From the NCBI GenBank assembly GCA_026225945.1, contig JAMJFZ010000320.1, positions 7,755,001 through 7,819,000 of the forward strand: DNA of 64,000 nt, given 5' to 3'. This DNA comes from Cricetomys ansorgei. Lineage: Eukaryota; Chordata; Mammalia; Rodentia; Nesomyidae. A model generated the notes under the pieces. It was not told the DNA's origin. It searched no databases and was given only the letters and a program-made list of their open reading frames with translations. How positions within the stretch are numbered: the first letter of the stretch is position 1; each line of letters begins with the position of its first letter. This document shows, piece after piece, positions 34,636 to 44,639 of this stretch. Position numbers and translations under genes: made by a program.

Positions 34636-34769
34636 GTTAGTGTGCGTATGAGTGTGTATGGTGTGGGGGAGGGGGCAGTCTTGTGTGTATTTTGTCAGGA
34701 CCTGGTGCCCCCTGAGATCTGGGGCAGGCACATTTGTTAAACACAAAAAGCATCCATGATTTAGGGAAG

Positions 34770-34942
34770 ACAAGTGTGTTTGTGCATGCCTGGTGCTCTT
34801 GGAGACTGGAAGAGGGCATCATATCCCCCTGCATCTGGAGTTATAAAGATTGTGAGTTACCACATGGGTCCTGGGAATTGACCCCTGATCCTCTGGAAGA
34901 ATGGTCAGTGATCTTAACCACTGAGCGTCTCTCAAGCCCCAA
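34770..34942 (-). repeat. B2 SINE, diverged
   Basis: gtttgtgcatgcctggtgctcttggagactggaagagggcatcatatccc to gatcttaaccactgagcgtctctcaagcccc. In the 0.9-kb intron. Confidence 0.85.
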
Positions 34943-35295
34943 GATCCTAATTTTAAACTACACAGTGTTGCCGCCTTTCTTCCTGGTAAAAATACATATG
35001 ATTACTGACTTTTGAATAAGGGTCAGAAATGCCTATCTGTGTAATATCAGTGATGGAACAATAAGACACAAAATTAACATTCCAATGTTTGCATTTTCTT
35101 CTGTTTTTATGATAGATATTAATGTACTTCAAATTAAGTTTTTAATCAACCATCATTTATTTGATTCTATAATTATACCTAATAGGGAAATTTCCAAGAA
35201 TTAAGCGCATTGTAAATAACTGAGATTTATTCTTAGCAGTTGAACTGACGTGATGCTGTGAGCTGTAGTAATGAGAAAGTAGCCTTTAACTTGTT

Positions 35296-35520
35296 GTTTT
35301 GCTTTTCTGAGATAGAGTCTCACTGTTTGGCTTGGGCTGGCCTTGAACTCACGGTGCTTCTGCCGTGGCTTTCATAGTGCTTTCATAGTCATATAGACAT
35401 GTGCTACCATGTCCAGTTTATAGGCTAACTTTATTTTTCAGCCAATACTGGGAGTTGAACCCAGAACCTTTGTGAATGATACTAGGCAGGTAAGCTTCCA
35501 CTGAGCTTCACCCCAAGCTG
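35296..35520 (-). repeat. B4 SINE (B1 half plus ID half)
   Basis: Reversed B1 half (gagatagagtctcactgtttggcttgggctggccttgaactc) followed by reversed ID half (tactgggagttgaacccagaacctttg... ccactgagcttcaccccaagct), as expected of an antisense B4. It ends 48 nt before an Slc41a2 acceptor. Confidence 0.8.
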
Positions 35521-35567
35521 TAACCTTCAAATGCAATTTTTAATGCTGGTTGCATTTCATGTTACAG

Positions 35568-35716
35568 GAGTGAACAATAAGTCTGCCCAGGTTCTTCTGC
35601 TCTTAGTGGTTCCAGGCCACTTGATTTTCCTCTACACAATTCACCTGATGAAGAGCGGCCACACCTCCCTGACTGTAATCTTTGTTGTTGTGTACCTACT
35701 CGCTGCTGTGCTACAG
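35568..35716 (+). CDS. Slc41a2: Slc41a2 internal coding exon (membrane helices of second MgtE domain)
   Basis: A 149-nt exon after gttacag and before CAG|gtaaga. It completes Gly, then encodes 49 residues, from [20 protein letters not shown] to [11 protein letters not shown]. Two hydrophobic stretches ([19 protein letters not shown] and [16 protein letters not shown]) are probable membrane helices, separated by the short polar HLMKSGHTS. It ends on a codon boundary (phase 0) before GTG of the final exon. The acceptor has a poor pyrimidine tract (tggttgcatttcatgttacag), and an antisense B4 SINE ends about 48 nt upstream. Confidence 0.96.
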
Positions 35717-36150
35717 GTAAGAGGGATCAACCTCTTAAAATCTCTCACGCTCAGACTGCCAGGAAACTACACTGATGGAGGTCTACAGTACACAACATAG
35801 TTACCATTTCAGAAGTTAGCTGAGACCTTTGCATTGACTTGATCTAAAAACCAGGAAGCTTCTGATGCAGCCTGGCACAAAGAACCTTTGGAGTGCCTGG
35901 GTTTCACAGCATCCTCTGTTGGTTACCCTGTTCTACGTGACACATCTTCCAGTAGATTCTTGAAGCAGGGAAAGGCAGTACATTTTGGAGCTTGTGCCTA
36001 GTGTTTTACCCTACTCTCTATATTAGTAGGTTGATTGATACTTTTCTTTAGGAATTTTGAAGACATGCTTTGCTGCCTTCTAACTGCGTGTATTATCAGT
36101 AGGAATAGGTTAACATCTGACTCCTGAACCCACTGTATGAACTTGTTTTT
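35717..36150. other. Start of the last Slc41a2 intron, nothing recognised
   Basis: Frame runs open past the donor for 84 nt to a TAG at 35799. No repeat seen. Confidence 0.5.
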
Positions 36151-36154
36151 TATC

Positions 36155-36460
36155 TTGTGTTCACATGTATTTATGTGAATGATTGCAGGTGCCTGTGTGT
36201 GACAGTGTGTGTGTGGAGGTCAGAGGACAACCGTGGCCTTCCACATTGTTTGAAGCAGAGTGTCTTGTTGGCCTTTGTGTTTATCTGACTAGCTGTCTGG
36301 TGAGCTTCCATGATTCTCCAGTCTCTTCCCCCATTGTGCTGTGGGATCACTGTGATTGCAGAAGTGCTTCTGTGCATCTGGCTTCCTGTCGATTCTGGAT
36401 GTGCAAACCCAGGTCCTCACACTGGTGGAACAAACACCAGCTCTCCCATACTATACATAA
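36155..36460 (-). repeat. Composite B3-like SINE
   Basis: gtgtgtggaggtcagaggacaaccgtggccttccac... ctagctgtctggtgagcttccatgattctccagtctc... gtgcaaacccaggtcctcacactgg. Longer than standard B3, with a B1-like centre. Confidence 0.6.
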
Positions 36461-36677
36461 CTTCTGTTTTAATTTTCTAGCAGCTTTAAGAGCTGTGCTT
36501 TTTTACTTACTGCTCTTTTTCTTGTTAGCATGTGTTGGTAGTTTTTAAATTATATGCTGATATACTATGGTGGGGGTATATTTATCTCTTTCATTTGATC
36601 CCATCAGTTCAAAAGCTCATGTGCTTCAATTCTGAGGGAAATTTCTTTAAATATTATTTTTGATGAATTTTCTTTTT

Positions 36678-36815
36678 TTCTTTTTTCTTGCTATGTAACC
36701 CAAGCTGGCCTCAAACTCACTATATAAACCTAGGCTGGCCCCAAACTAGTGATCCACTGACCTTTGCCTATGAGTACTGGGTTACAGTAGTGTTCACCAT
36801 GTCTGGCTCTTTATG
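36678..36815 (-). repeat. B1-like SINE, old
   Basis: tttcttgctatgtaacccaagctggcctcaaactcac... tatgagtactgggttacagtagtgttcaccatgtctggct, with an inner repeat of 'ggctggcc'. Confidence 0.65.
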
Positions 36816-37009
36816 GAGTCTCATATGGTTACTAAACTTGCATCAAACTTACTTTTTCAACTTCTCTGTTTTGTTATGTATCTTCTTTTTAGATTTTTAC
36901 TACCCGCTCTATCTGTTGTGTAGAAGACTTTTAATTTTAAGATTTTAGAAATTTTCTTTTATGTAAACAAACCAGACTTACCCATGCTTCTGTAAACAAC
37001 CCTAATGAA

Positions 37010-37265
37010 ATTCATTGGGTCTCATAGATACACAAACAGACACAGGCAGAAAGACACACATACACAGAGACTCAAAAGATGAAAGCAGAAGGGGTTCTGG
37101 TTCTTTCCTTGGAAGGAGGAAGGGGCAGAGAGGGTAATGAATGGGATGCCTGTGTGAATATCAAAATACATTATGTCCGTGTAGGAAAATATCATAATGT
37201 AACCTATTATAATGCATAGTTAATATATGCCAACAAAAACCATTTAAAAGCATGCCAATGTAATA
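37010..37265 (+). mobile_element. Rodent retroposon 3' end, possibly L1
   Basis: gaaattcattgggtctcatagatacacaaac... gagactcaaaagatgaaagcagaagg... caaaatacattatgtccgtgtaggaaaatatcataatgtaacc. Recalled as a common muroid repeat end; class uncertain. Confidence 0.4.
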
Positions 37266-38610
37266 AATGTACACATTTTAAAAATTAAATAGTACCAAAA
37301 GGTTCTACTTCCCTAGAACTATTTCTCAGAGACCATCACTTTGAAATATTTTAGCTATTTTTCTGCCATTATTTGTAAGTTTAAAGTAACATGCCTACAT
37401 TTCAAGTTTATGATTAATCCTCTTTTGACTTTGGGAAAAAAAAGTGAGAGGTTTAGGGCTGTTACAATATCTCCCACATATATATCTCAACTTTTTACAA
37501 AATGAATTGTCAGTATGTGATTAAGCCTGTTTTAATGTTTTTATTGTAAGGCAGATGGTTTGCTCTGGCTGTACTCCTTTATGTGTGTGTTATTTTCCTT
37601 GGCATTACACAATTCTTTCTTTCTTTGCTTGGGTCTCTTCCCATAAACCTAGCCTTAATGTTTCCAGATGCCCCGCTCTCCCCTCTGGTTTCGTAAGGCC
37701 TGATACCTCCTACAGCGAGGAATCCTGATGCCTTCGGGGCAGATTGAAATGATGCACCAGGTGGTCTTTGAATTTGGCCCTCAGAGAACTTGCCATGGAG
37801 GAATGAGGCTAGAGGGAGGGCGGATAGAGGGTTCCAGTCAGAGGAAGCCACACTGATAAGGCCGCTAATGAAAGGTACTGGCCTGCGGAGTGTCTGCTGT
37901 GTGTGGAGCGCCACACTGCTTGCACACACCGGTGCGCTCAGCTCTCACAGTGCTACGGGGAGATCTGTCCTTTAACAGAGAGCAGTGATTTTCAGAGTGC
38001 AGAACAATCCATTGTGTATAGAAAGAAAAATTAAAGCTCTGTCTGCCCGATGTACTTAAAGTATATTTTTATTATCTTTATGATTGCTCAGTAATAAACG
38101 TATTAGCACAGTATGTAATAACTATGCTCAGATACTTTCTATGAGAGAGCTGCATAATGTGGAGTTTTAGATTGCTTAATTAATACAGAGTGAGAAAGCA
38201 CAGCCCTTGCCAGAAAAGGAAGGTTGTATACAGAATCCGAGGTTGGAGTGGGTGAGATGAGGTTTTAAGGCAGATTAAGCCTCAAGTGCAAAGGCCTTGA
38301 ATGCCAAGAAAAGGAGGCTAGAATAGATTCTCAAAATAACCAAATCTTACAACTTAGTCGAGACTTTTTAAAAATCTCTGTAATTCTTTCTAGTCTTCTG
38401 ATTTCATTAAGCCACTATTAATTTTTTTATTATTTATTCAATAAATTTTCATTTGATTTGATTTGATGCAGGGGTGCCTTTTAAGTCTGGAGAGCAATGA
38501 ATTCAAGCACTGTTGAAGAACTTGTGGTCTGATGTTCCCACAAACACACAGTCGTGCTATGGTATAAATGCTAGTTGTGTGAGGAGCTTTCCCAATGATA
38601 GGAAAAGCAG
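37266..38610. other. Intron sequence, partly GC-richer, nothing recognised
   Basis: 37640-37980 is less AT-rich than its surroundings and has no repeat signature, so it is a candidate for a comparison against other mammals. The minus-strand frame 37579-37929 has no visible splice sites. Confidence 0.35.
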
Positions 38611-38613
38611 CCC

Positions 38614-38716
38614 CTTGCTTGAGGAGTCCCCCTCCTCCTGTTACAGCTGCTTGCCTGAGGAGTCCCCCTCCTCCTGTTACAGCTGCTTGCCTGGGGAGTC
38701 CCCCCCCTTCCTGTTA
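38614..38716. repeat. 36-bp tandem repeat, about 2.8 copies
   Basis: A unit of the form gcttgcctgaggagtccccc + tcctcctgttacagct is repeated with few changes. The last copy has a C run expansion. Confidence 0.9.
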
Positions 38717-38979
38717 GTAGACCCAGCATTTTCCCCAATGCTTTTGCTGCTGTGAACTTGTATTGTCATTATGTGTGCTCTTCTCTCCTGGCCTGAGGGA
38801 AGCACTCAGACAGGTCTGGCCTGACCAGCATTTCTAGAGTGGGCTCCTGTGTGTGGCTCTCCTCTGCAGCTCCACGGATGGACCCTGTCTGTTTCTGAGC
38901 ACCGTGCTGTCCTGCATTGTTCCTTGTAAATTGATGAAAACAGAAGTAATTTTTCTGAGATTAAAAATTTACAAACATT

Positions 38980-39160
38980 TCCTTCCTTCCTTTCTTTTTC
39001 TTTCTTTCTTTTTTTTTCTCCCGAGACACTGTTTCTCTGTTGTAACCCTGGCTGTCCTGGAACTCACTCTGTAGACCAGGCTGGCCTCAAACTCACAGAG
39101 ATCTACCTGCCTCTGCCTCCAGAGTGCTGGGATTAATGGCGTGCGCCACCACCACCTGGC
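38980..39160 (-). repeat. B1 SINE with (CTTT)n tail
   Basis: ccttccttcctttctttttctttctttctttttttttctcc is the expanded tail. B1 runs from gagacactgtttctctgttgtaaccctggctg to gcgccaccaccacctggc. Confidence 0.93.
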
Positions 39161-39203
39161 CAAACATTTCTTTTTTGAAAAAGATTTGTTTTAATTTTAA
39201 TCC

Positions 39204-39205
<2 letters not shown>

Positions 39206-39239
<34 letters not shown>

Positions 39240-39285
39240 AGAGAGAGAGAGAGACAGAGAGAGACAGAGAGAGAGAGAGTGAGAG
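39206..39285. repeat. (TG)n then (GA)n compound microsatellite
   Basis: (TG)15 passes into gagagagagagagacagagagagacagagagagagag. Confidence 0.95.
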
Positions 39286-39289
39286 AAAT

Positions 39290-39920
39290 GGACTACATAG
39301 AGCAACCTTGTCTCAGAAGGCAAACAGGTGTCAAAGGATGACACTAGGTATCTGAGCTAAAAAGACAACTTTCTGCTGTAGAGAAACCATAGAGTGAGCA
39401 GGCTAATGGAGCAGTCTGTCAGCTTACACAGAGTGCTAGAGTATCATGGCGTGAGAACTGAGTGGCTGGACATTGTCCATGGGAGTTTGATGATAGGGTG
39501 TCACTGTCTAGTTGTCCCTCACTGTGTGTTTCTTGGAAAGGAATAGTTCCTAGCTGGCTACTTCAGAAACTAGGACAGCCCTTGGTTGGTAGCTTCTAGA
39601 ACATGTTCAGTGGGACCAGATGTTTGTTGATGAGAAGAACTTAAAGCAGTCCGTAACTACTCATTCCCATGGCTGAAAAACAGCCGGTCCTCTCCTAGGA
39701 GTGTGGGGACCATTTTAGTCTCAGTTCCTGCCTTTGGTCCTCACCACTGAGAATCCTGCAGACCTTCCCATCCCCACTCCCATCGCTTCTTCTTGAGATG
39801 CAGTTTGTGGATAGCTTCCAAAGTATCAGCTAACGCAGTCTTTCTCTTCTCTTTTCATTCCTTGTTGTTGATCATTTGTAGAAATATCTGCTGGAGCAGT
39901 AACAAGACAAAAGCATTTGT
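39290..39920. other. Intron sequence, nothing recognised
   Basis: No repeat or exon recognised. Confidence 0.4.
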
Positions 39921-39924
39921 GAGG

Positions 39925-39998
39925 CCAAAAAAAAAACCCAAAGCAAACAAAAAAACAAAACCAAAAAAAAAAACAAAACAAAACAGAAAACAAAAACC
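39925..39998. repeat. A-rich low-complexity tract
   Basis: Runs of A broken by C and CC (aaaaaaaaaacccaaagc... aaacaaaacaaaacagaaaac). No SINE body was found next to it. Confidence 0.9.
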
Positions 39999-39999
39999 A

Positions 40000-41918
40000 A
40001 TAACCAGATCTATTTTATGAAAGGACGAGAAGGCTGTCACTAAGGACAGCTACGTTTGTCCAGGCCTGACTCAGAAAGTAGGTCTCCATGGTCCAGAGGC
40101 AGCCAGACTGCTTCCCTGTAGTTTAGGTATTTCCCTGTAACGTTAATTCCAGTGCAGCCTCAAGTGTTAGCAAATGCTTTTGGTTGGCCAAAGCAAAGTC
40201 CAAAGGCACTTTATTACCTTTAATTATTATTTATAGCTATAATTATTTGGGTTAAGAAAATAAAATCATAGCCTCAGGGATTGGACTGTTTTATTTATTG
40301 TGTTTGCAAAAGTAAGGGGCCTTTTGTTGTTGTTGTTGACAGCTTCAAACTGTTCGGCTCTGAGACTCGATGCCTCTATGACTGGGCATCACCACCTGTG
40401 GCCCAGTGAGGCACGTCAGTCAGGGTGCTGAGGAATCATAGCCTCAGTCGGCACATAGCTCCACGGAAACATTACCCTTATTCCTGGTTGGCATAAGAAC
40501 TTGATTCTTAGAGCACAGAGCCAGGAATTGTGCAGGACGTGGGGTTTACAGAGACGGGGGACACAAAGAAAGGCTACATAGAACTCTGTCTTTGTGGTCT
40601 TGGCTGGGACTCTCTACTTTGTGCTGTCACACAATCTGTGGGCGAGGTCTTCTGGTGCGCATGGCTTCCCAGCGCTGCTACGGCCCCTCCACTTCTACAG
40701 AGGATGGAGGGAGAAGGGCGCAGCCAGTTCAGGCTCAGCGCTCAGCCAGTGTGTACTCATAAAATGAATATTTAGTCATGAAGATTCTGATTTCACTGAA
40801 AACAGTGTCTTATTCTCTGAATTCTCCAGACCTCTTATCACGGTGTCTTACATGTTAGCCATAAGTAATCACATTGTTAAAGATATATTGAGTATATCTG
40901 GTATTGATAAGAGGTGAAATATTTGAGAAGGCTCCTTGTGCAGAGCAGATAATGGAGCAGCTAAAGACATTAAAAGTACACATAAAACAAATTGAAGACT
41001 TTTCTGACATTAGAATCACATACTCAACAAGGACAAGTAAAACCTTCCAAAAGTGACTAAGGCATTCTAGCAATGTAGATATTTTAACATCTTAGCCAAG
41101 TAAATAGAGTGCTACCCCTACAGTTGTTCTGAACGTCAATCCAGTTTTACAGTGAAGTACTATGCAGCAGGAATGGCCTGCAGTTATACGCAACAGCATG
41201 TTTTCATTAGCATTGAGGGGGAAGATTTATCCTTGTCTCCCTTGAACTACCTTGACATCCTTGCTAGAAATCAGTCGACTGCATATATGTAGCTATGTCC
41301 CTAGCTGCTCTTCTGCTCAGTTCACCAGTGCATCTGTTCCCCTGAGCCTTTGAATGTTCGTCTTGATTTCCGGTTTCAAAAGGGAAACCATTGTTCTTTT
41401 TCATCACTGGCATGGATGCATGTTAAATGTTCAGCCTTAAATATGCTAGTAGCCAAGTCACATGTAGATGCATCTGACGTAACTTCTGCCAAAGCAGCAC
41501 CCTGTCTTCTCTACTCCAAGTCCTTCGAGCACTGGCGATCAGCAAGAGCAGCAGTTAGGTCTACAGACATATGTGACATGTGTCTGAGCCCCTCAAGATC
41601 CAACTGGTGATGCCAGGCTTTCACACCTGCCAACTTCTCAGACCTGCCCCAATGCCTAATTAGCACTTCCAGAATGCTAATTAGATTAATTAGTGTGTCT
41701 CTTCCTTTGGTCCAGTAAACTAGCCTCTGTTTTTCTCCACAGTCTGTCTCCAAATGCTTGAGGCCCTTCCAGTAAACACAAGGATCTGTTTTCTCAGTTG
41801 CAAATATCTGTTATTTCCCACTTCTCCCTTTTATGTCCTCCCCAGTACTACTAAGAAAAGGTTTTTCTCCCCAGCTTTCCCCTTTCTGTCAGAGAAGCTC
41901 CTAATTTTGTTGTCGTCA
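40000..41918. other. Intron sequence, nothing recognised
   Basis: 1.9 kb, the longest stretch here without a clear repeat apart from a (GTT)n at 40325-40340. No splice-bounded exon in frame with Slc41a2 was found. Confidence 0.45.
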
Positions 41919-41919
41919 T

Positions 41920-42042
41920 TGTTTTGTTTTTGAGATAGTTCCTGCCTGTGTAGGTCAGGCTAGGTTTAAACTGGCAGTCCTCCTGCCTCAGCTTCCAGGG
42001 CACAGGGATTACAGGAATGAGCAACCATGTGCGCTGCCCCTG
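41920..42042 (-). repeat. B1-like SINE, old
   Basis: ttgttttgtttttgagatagttcctgcctgtgtaggtcaggc... gggattacaggaatgagcaaccatgtgcgctgcccc. Confidence 0.65.
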
Positions 42043-42149
42043 TATTTTTCCTTATTAGCCATGGCCTCCCTCTTCTTTCTTTGTTCTGTGCTGTGTAGCC
42101 CTCCTGGTTATGCTTCCCCTCACGGCTGCACTGTGTGTATCTTCGTGTC

Positions 42150-42300
42150 TCACCTTGGCATGTTCTGAATGGGATCACACCGAGAATGATCTTCAGGCTT
42201 TTCTCTGACATCATTGTCTCTGAGAGTCACTTGTAACTGCTACTCATCTGTTCACTGCTATATGATGCCTTCGTGTAATTTATTCACTTTTTGATTATTT
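42150..42300 (-). mobile_element. Ancient L1 3' end fragment (weak)
   Basis: gcatgttctgaatgggatcacaccgagaatgatcttcaggcttttctctgacatcattg has the shape of reversed L1M 3' UTR. Confidence 0.4.
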
Positions 42301-42302
42301 GA

Positions 42303-42515
42303 TTTTTTAATTTCTATCGTGTATTTTTTTGCCAGCATTTGTGTGTACCATGTGCTGCACGCAATGCCCTCGAGGGCCAGAAGAGGCCATCAAGGTACCC
42401 TTGGACTGGAGTTACAGCTAGCTGTGAGCTGTCATGTGGTTGCTGGGACTTGGACCCCGGTCCTGTGGAAGAGCAGCCAGTGCTCTTAACTGCTGGGTCA
42501 TGTCTTCAGCCCCCA
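42303..42515 (-). repeat. B2 SINE
   Basis: tttgtgtgtaccatgtgctgcacgcaatgccctcgagggccagaagagg to ctcttaactgctgggtcatgtcttcagcccc. Confidence 0.9.
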
Positions 42516-42713
42516 TTCACTCTGTTTTTAATGAGTCTTTAACTGGTTTCTAGCTTCTGACTGTTGAACCTGCAGCATGTTATTGTGGGTCTTCTGGAAC
42601 TCATGTGAGAACGCCTTTTGGACAGAAAGCCTTATGCACTATTGTGTCATGGACTACTTGGGAATTTTTTAATATTATGGGTTACTTTTTAAAATAAGTT
42701 TTTAAATTTTTTT

Positions 42714-42796
42714 TGTCTCTTGTTGCTAGGGATTTGAACTCTAGACCTCAAGTGCAGTAAGCCATACTGTCGCATTGAGCTATGCCCTCAGCCTTC
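42714..42796 (-). repeat. ID-type SINE
   Basis: ttgttgctagggatttgaactctagacctcaagtgcag... cgcattgagctatgccctcagcc. Confidence 0.65.
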
Positions 42797-43015
42797 AAAG
42801 TCAAGTTTTTAAATGCATACAGTGAGCTGTAGTCCTATGAAAGAAAAAAAGGACACTTTTTTTTCCTATCTCCAAAATACTGTAGAAGCATTTTATATTA
42901 CCTAACAGCCATAAATTGTTTTCAGAATAAACCTAACACAAAGAAAAACGAATAGTAAATAGTGTACATATTGTTCATTAGAAGTTCTTGTATAGGAAAT
43001 TAATATTGAAGATTT

Positions 43016-43147
43016 TGTTGTTGTTTTGAGATATGGTTTTGTGTAGCCAAGGTTAGACTGTGTAGCTGATTATGATCTTGAATTCCTGATCCTCCCGCCT
43101 CCGCCTCAAAAGCGTGGGGATATAGGCGTGTACCGCCATTGCTGCTA
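43016..43147 (-). repeat. B1-like SINE
   Basis: gttgttgttttgagatatggttttgtgtagccaagg... cgtggggatataggcgtgtaccgccattgctgc. Confidence 0.7.
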
Positions 43148-43618
43148 AATGTGATCCTCACCTGGCTCGCTAGTGACTTTCCCCCTTTGCTCTCACACTT
43201 TGTGCAGTGATGATGTATGTGTGACCTGTTACTAGGTTTTGCTTACTGGTGCCCACACCAGTGTCTGGAGGTGTATGCATGGGGTGCAGGAGGATACTGG
43301 AAAGTACTATCACATCTTAGTGCATGGGGGAGGGGTCGACCTGGAGGAGAGGGAGCTACCCCCGACTTTCAGATTGTGGCCCAAACTGCATGTAAGAGCA
43401 GCTGTCTTTAGATCTTGTACTCGGTGATAGGAGGAGGAATATGGAGTTTGGTCAGCTCTTCAGAACTCAAGCCTACCCTACTTTCCACAGCACTGAACTT
43501 CCAAAGGAGAAGCAAAAGCTTTCTCCCTGTATACAATCTGAGTTTACTGTCTGTAAACCTGTTGTTCAGGAGTCCAAGAAGCATAGTTTGTAGGCTTTTC
43601 TCTCCTTAGAAGGTGAGA

Positions 43619-43798
43619 AGCAGGGGTTATAGAGATGGCTCAGTGGTTAAGAACACTGGCTGTTCTTCCAGAGGACCTGAGTTCAATTCCCAGCTGATGG
43701 CTCACAACCATCTATAATGGGTATGGCCTACAGGTGTACATGCAGATAAAGCACTCATTTACATAAAACGAATAAATCTTTTTTTTTTAAAAAAAGAA
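43619..43798 (+). repeat. B2 SINE, slightly deleted
   Basis: aggggttatagagatggctcagtggttaagaacactggctgttcttccagagg to cataaaacgaataaatctttttttttaaaaaaag. A deletion joins 'cccagc' to 'tgatggctcacaacc'. Confidence 0.93.
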
Positions 43799-43930
43799 GA
43801 TACGAATTATAGCAGGGTGGAGAATGACTTTAGAGTACCAGAAATCATGATCTATCCCAGCTTGTATTTTTTATAGTTTATTTTACATATTCCCTTTATG
43901 TTTCTTTAAAATTATATTTATTTCCATATT

Positions 43931-44283
43931 TGTATGGTATATGGTATGTGGTGTGTGTATGTGATCTGTGTGTAATATGTGTGTGTGGGGGTGTGTGATC
44001 TGTGTGGTGGGTGTGATCTGTGTGTGTGTGTGTGTGTGTGTATGGCGTGTGTATGTGATCTGTGTGTGTGTGTGTGTGTGTGGTGTATGTGTGTGTGGGA
44101 GTGTGTGATCTGTGTGGTGGGTGTGATCTGTGTGTGTGTGTGTGGTGTGTTTGTGTGATCTGTGTGTGTGTATATATGTGTGATCTGTGTGTATGTGTGT
44201 GGTATGTGTGTGATTGTGTGTGTGTGTGGTATATGGGGGTGTGATGTGTGTGTGTGTGTGTGTATGTGTGTGTGTGTGTGTAT
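43931..44283. repeat. TG-rich array with an internal duplication
   Basis: TG units broken by the word gtgatctgtgtg about eight times. The block at 43981-44020 is repeated almost exactly at 44091-44130 (offset 110). His/Thr-rich frames on the minus strand are by-products. Confidence 0.9.
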
Positions 44284-44354
44284 CAGAGAAGAACTTACTT
44301 GCAAGAGTTCTCTCCTTCCATTGGTCATTGAGAGTGAACTTAGCATGAAAGCCC

Positions 44355-44627
44355 ATCTTCATGTGTGTGGATGCAGGTACGCATGTGCCATGATGCACGT
44401 GTGGAGGACTGAGGACAACTTCTAGTGTCATTCCGCACTATCCACCTCGTTTACTATTGCACATAGCAAACTCGTGGTCCAGGGACTGCCCTATCTCTGT
44501 CTCCCATCTCACTGTGGGAGCAATGAGATTGTAGACTGACTTTATGTGGGTTCTGGGGATGTGAACTCAGTTCTTCATGCCTGCATGGCAAGTGCTTTAA
44601 CCACTGAGTCACCTCTCCAGATCTTCA
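44355..44627 (-). repeat. Composite B2/B3-like long SINE
   Basis: tgatgcacgtgtggaggactgaggacaacttctagtgtcattcc... cctatctctgtctcccatc... tttatgtgggttctggggatgtgaactcag... ttaaccactgagtcacctctccagatct. Confidence 0.6.
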
Positions 44628-44639
44628 GAAAAGATTCTT

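Noticed and set aside
43883..44431. His/Thr-rich 182-codon and 142-codon minus frames
   Set aside because: They are by-products of the TG array. The same holds for the frames at 24381-24838.
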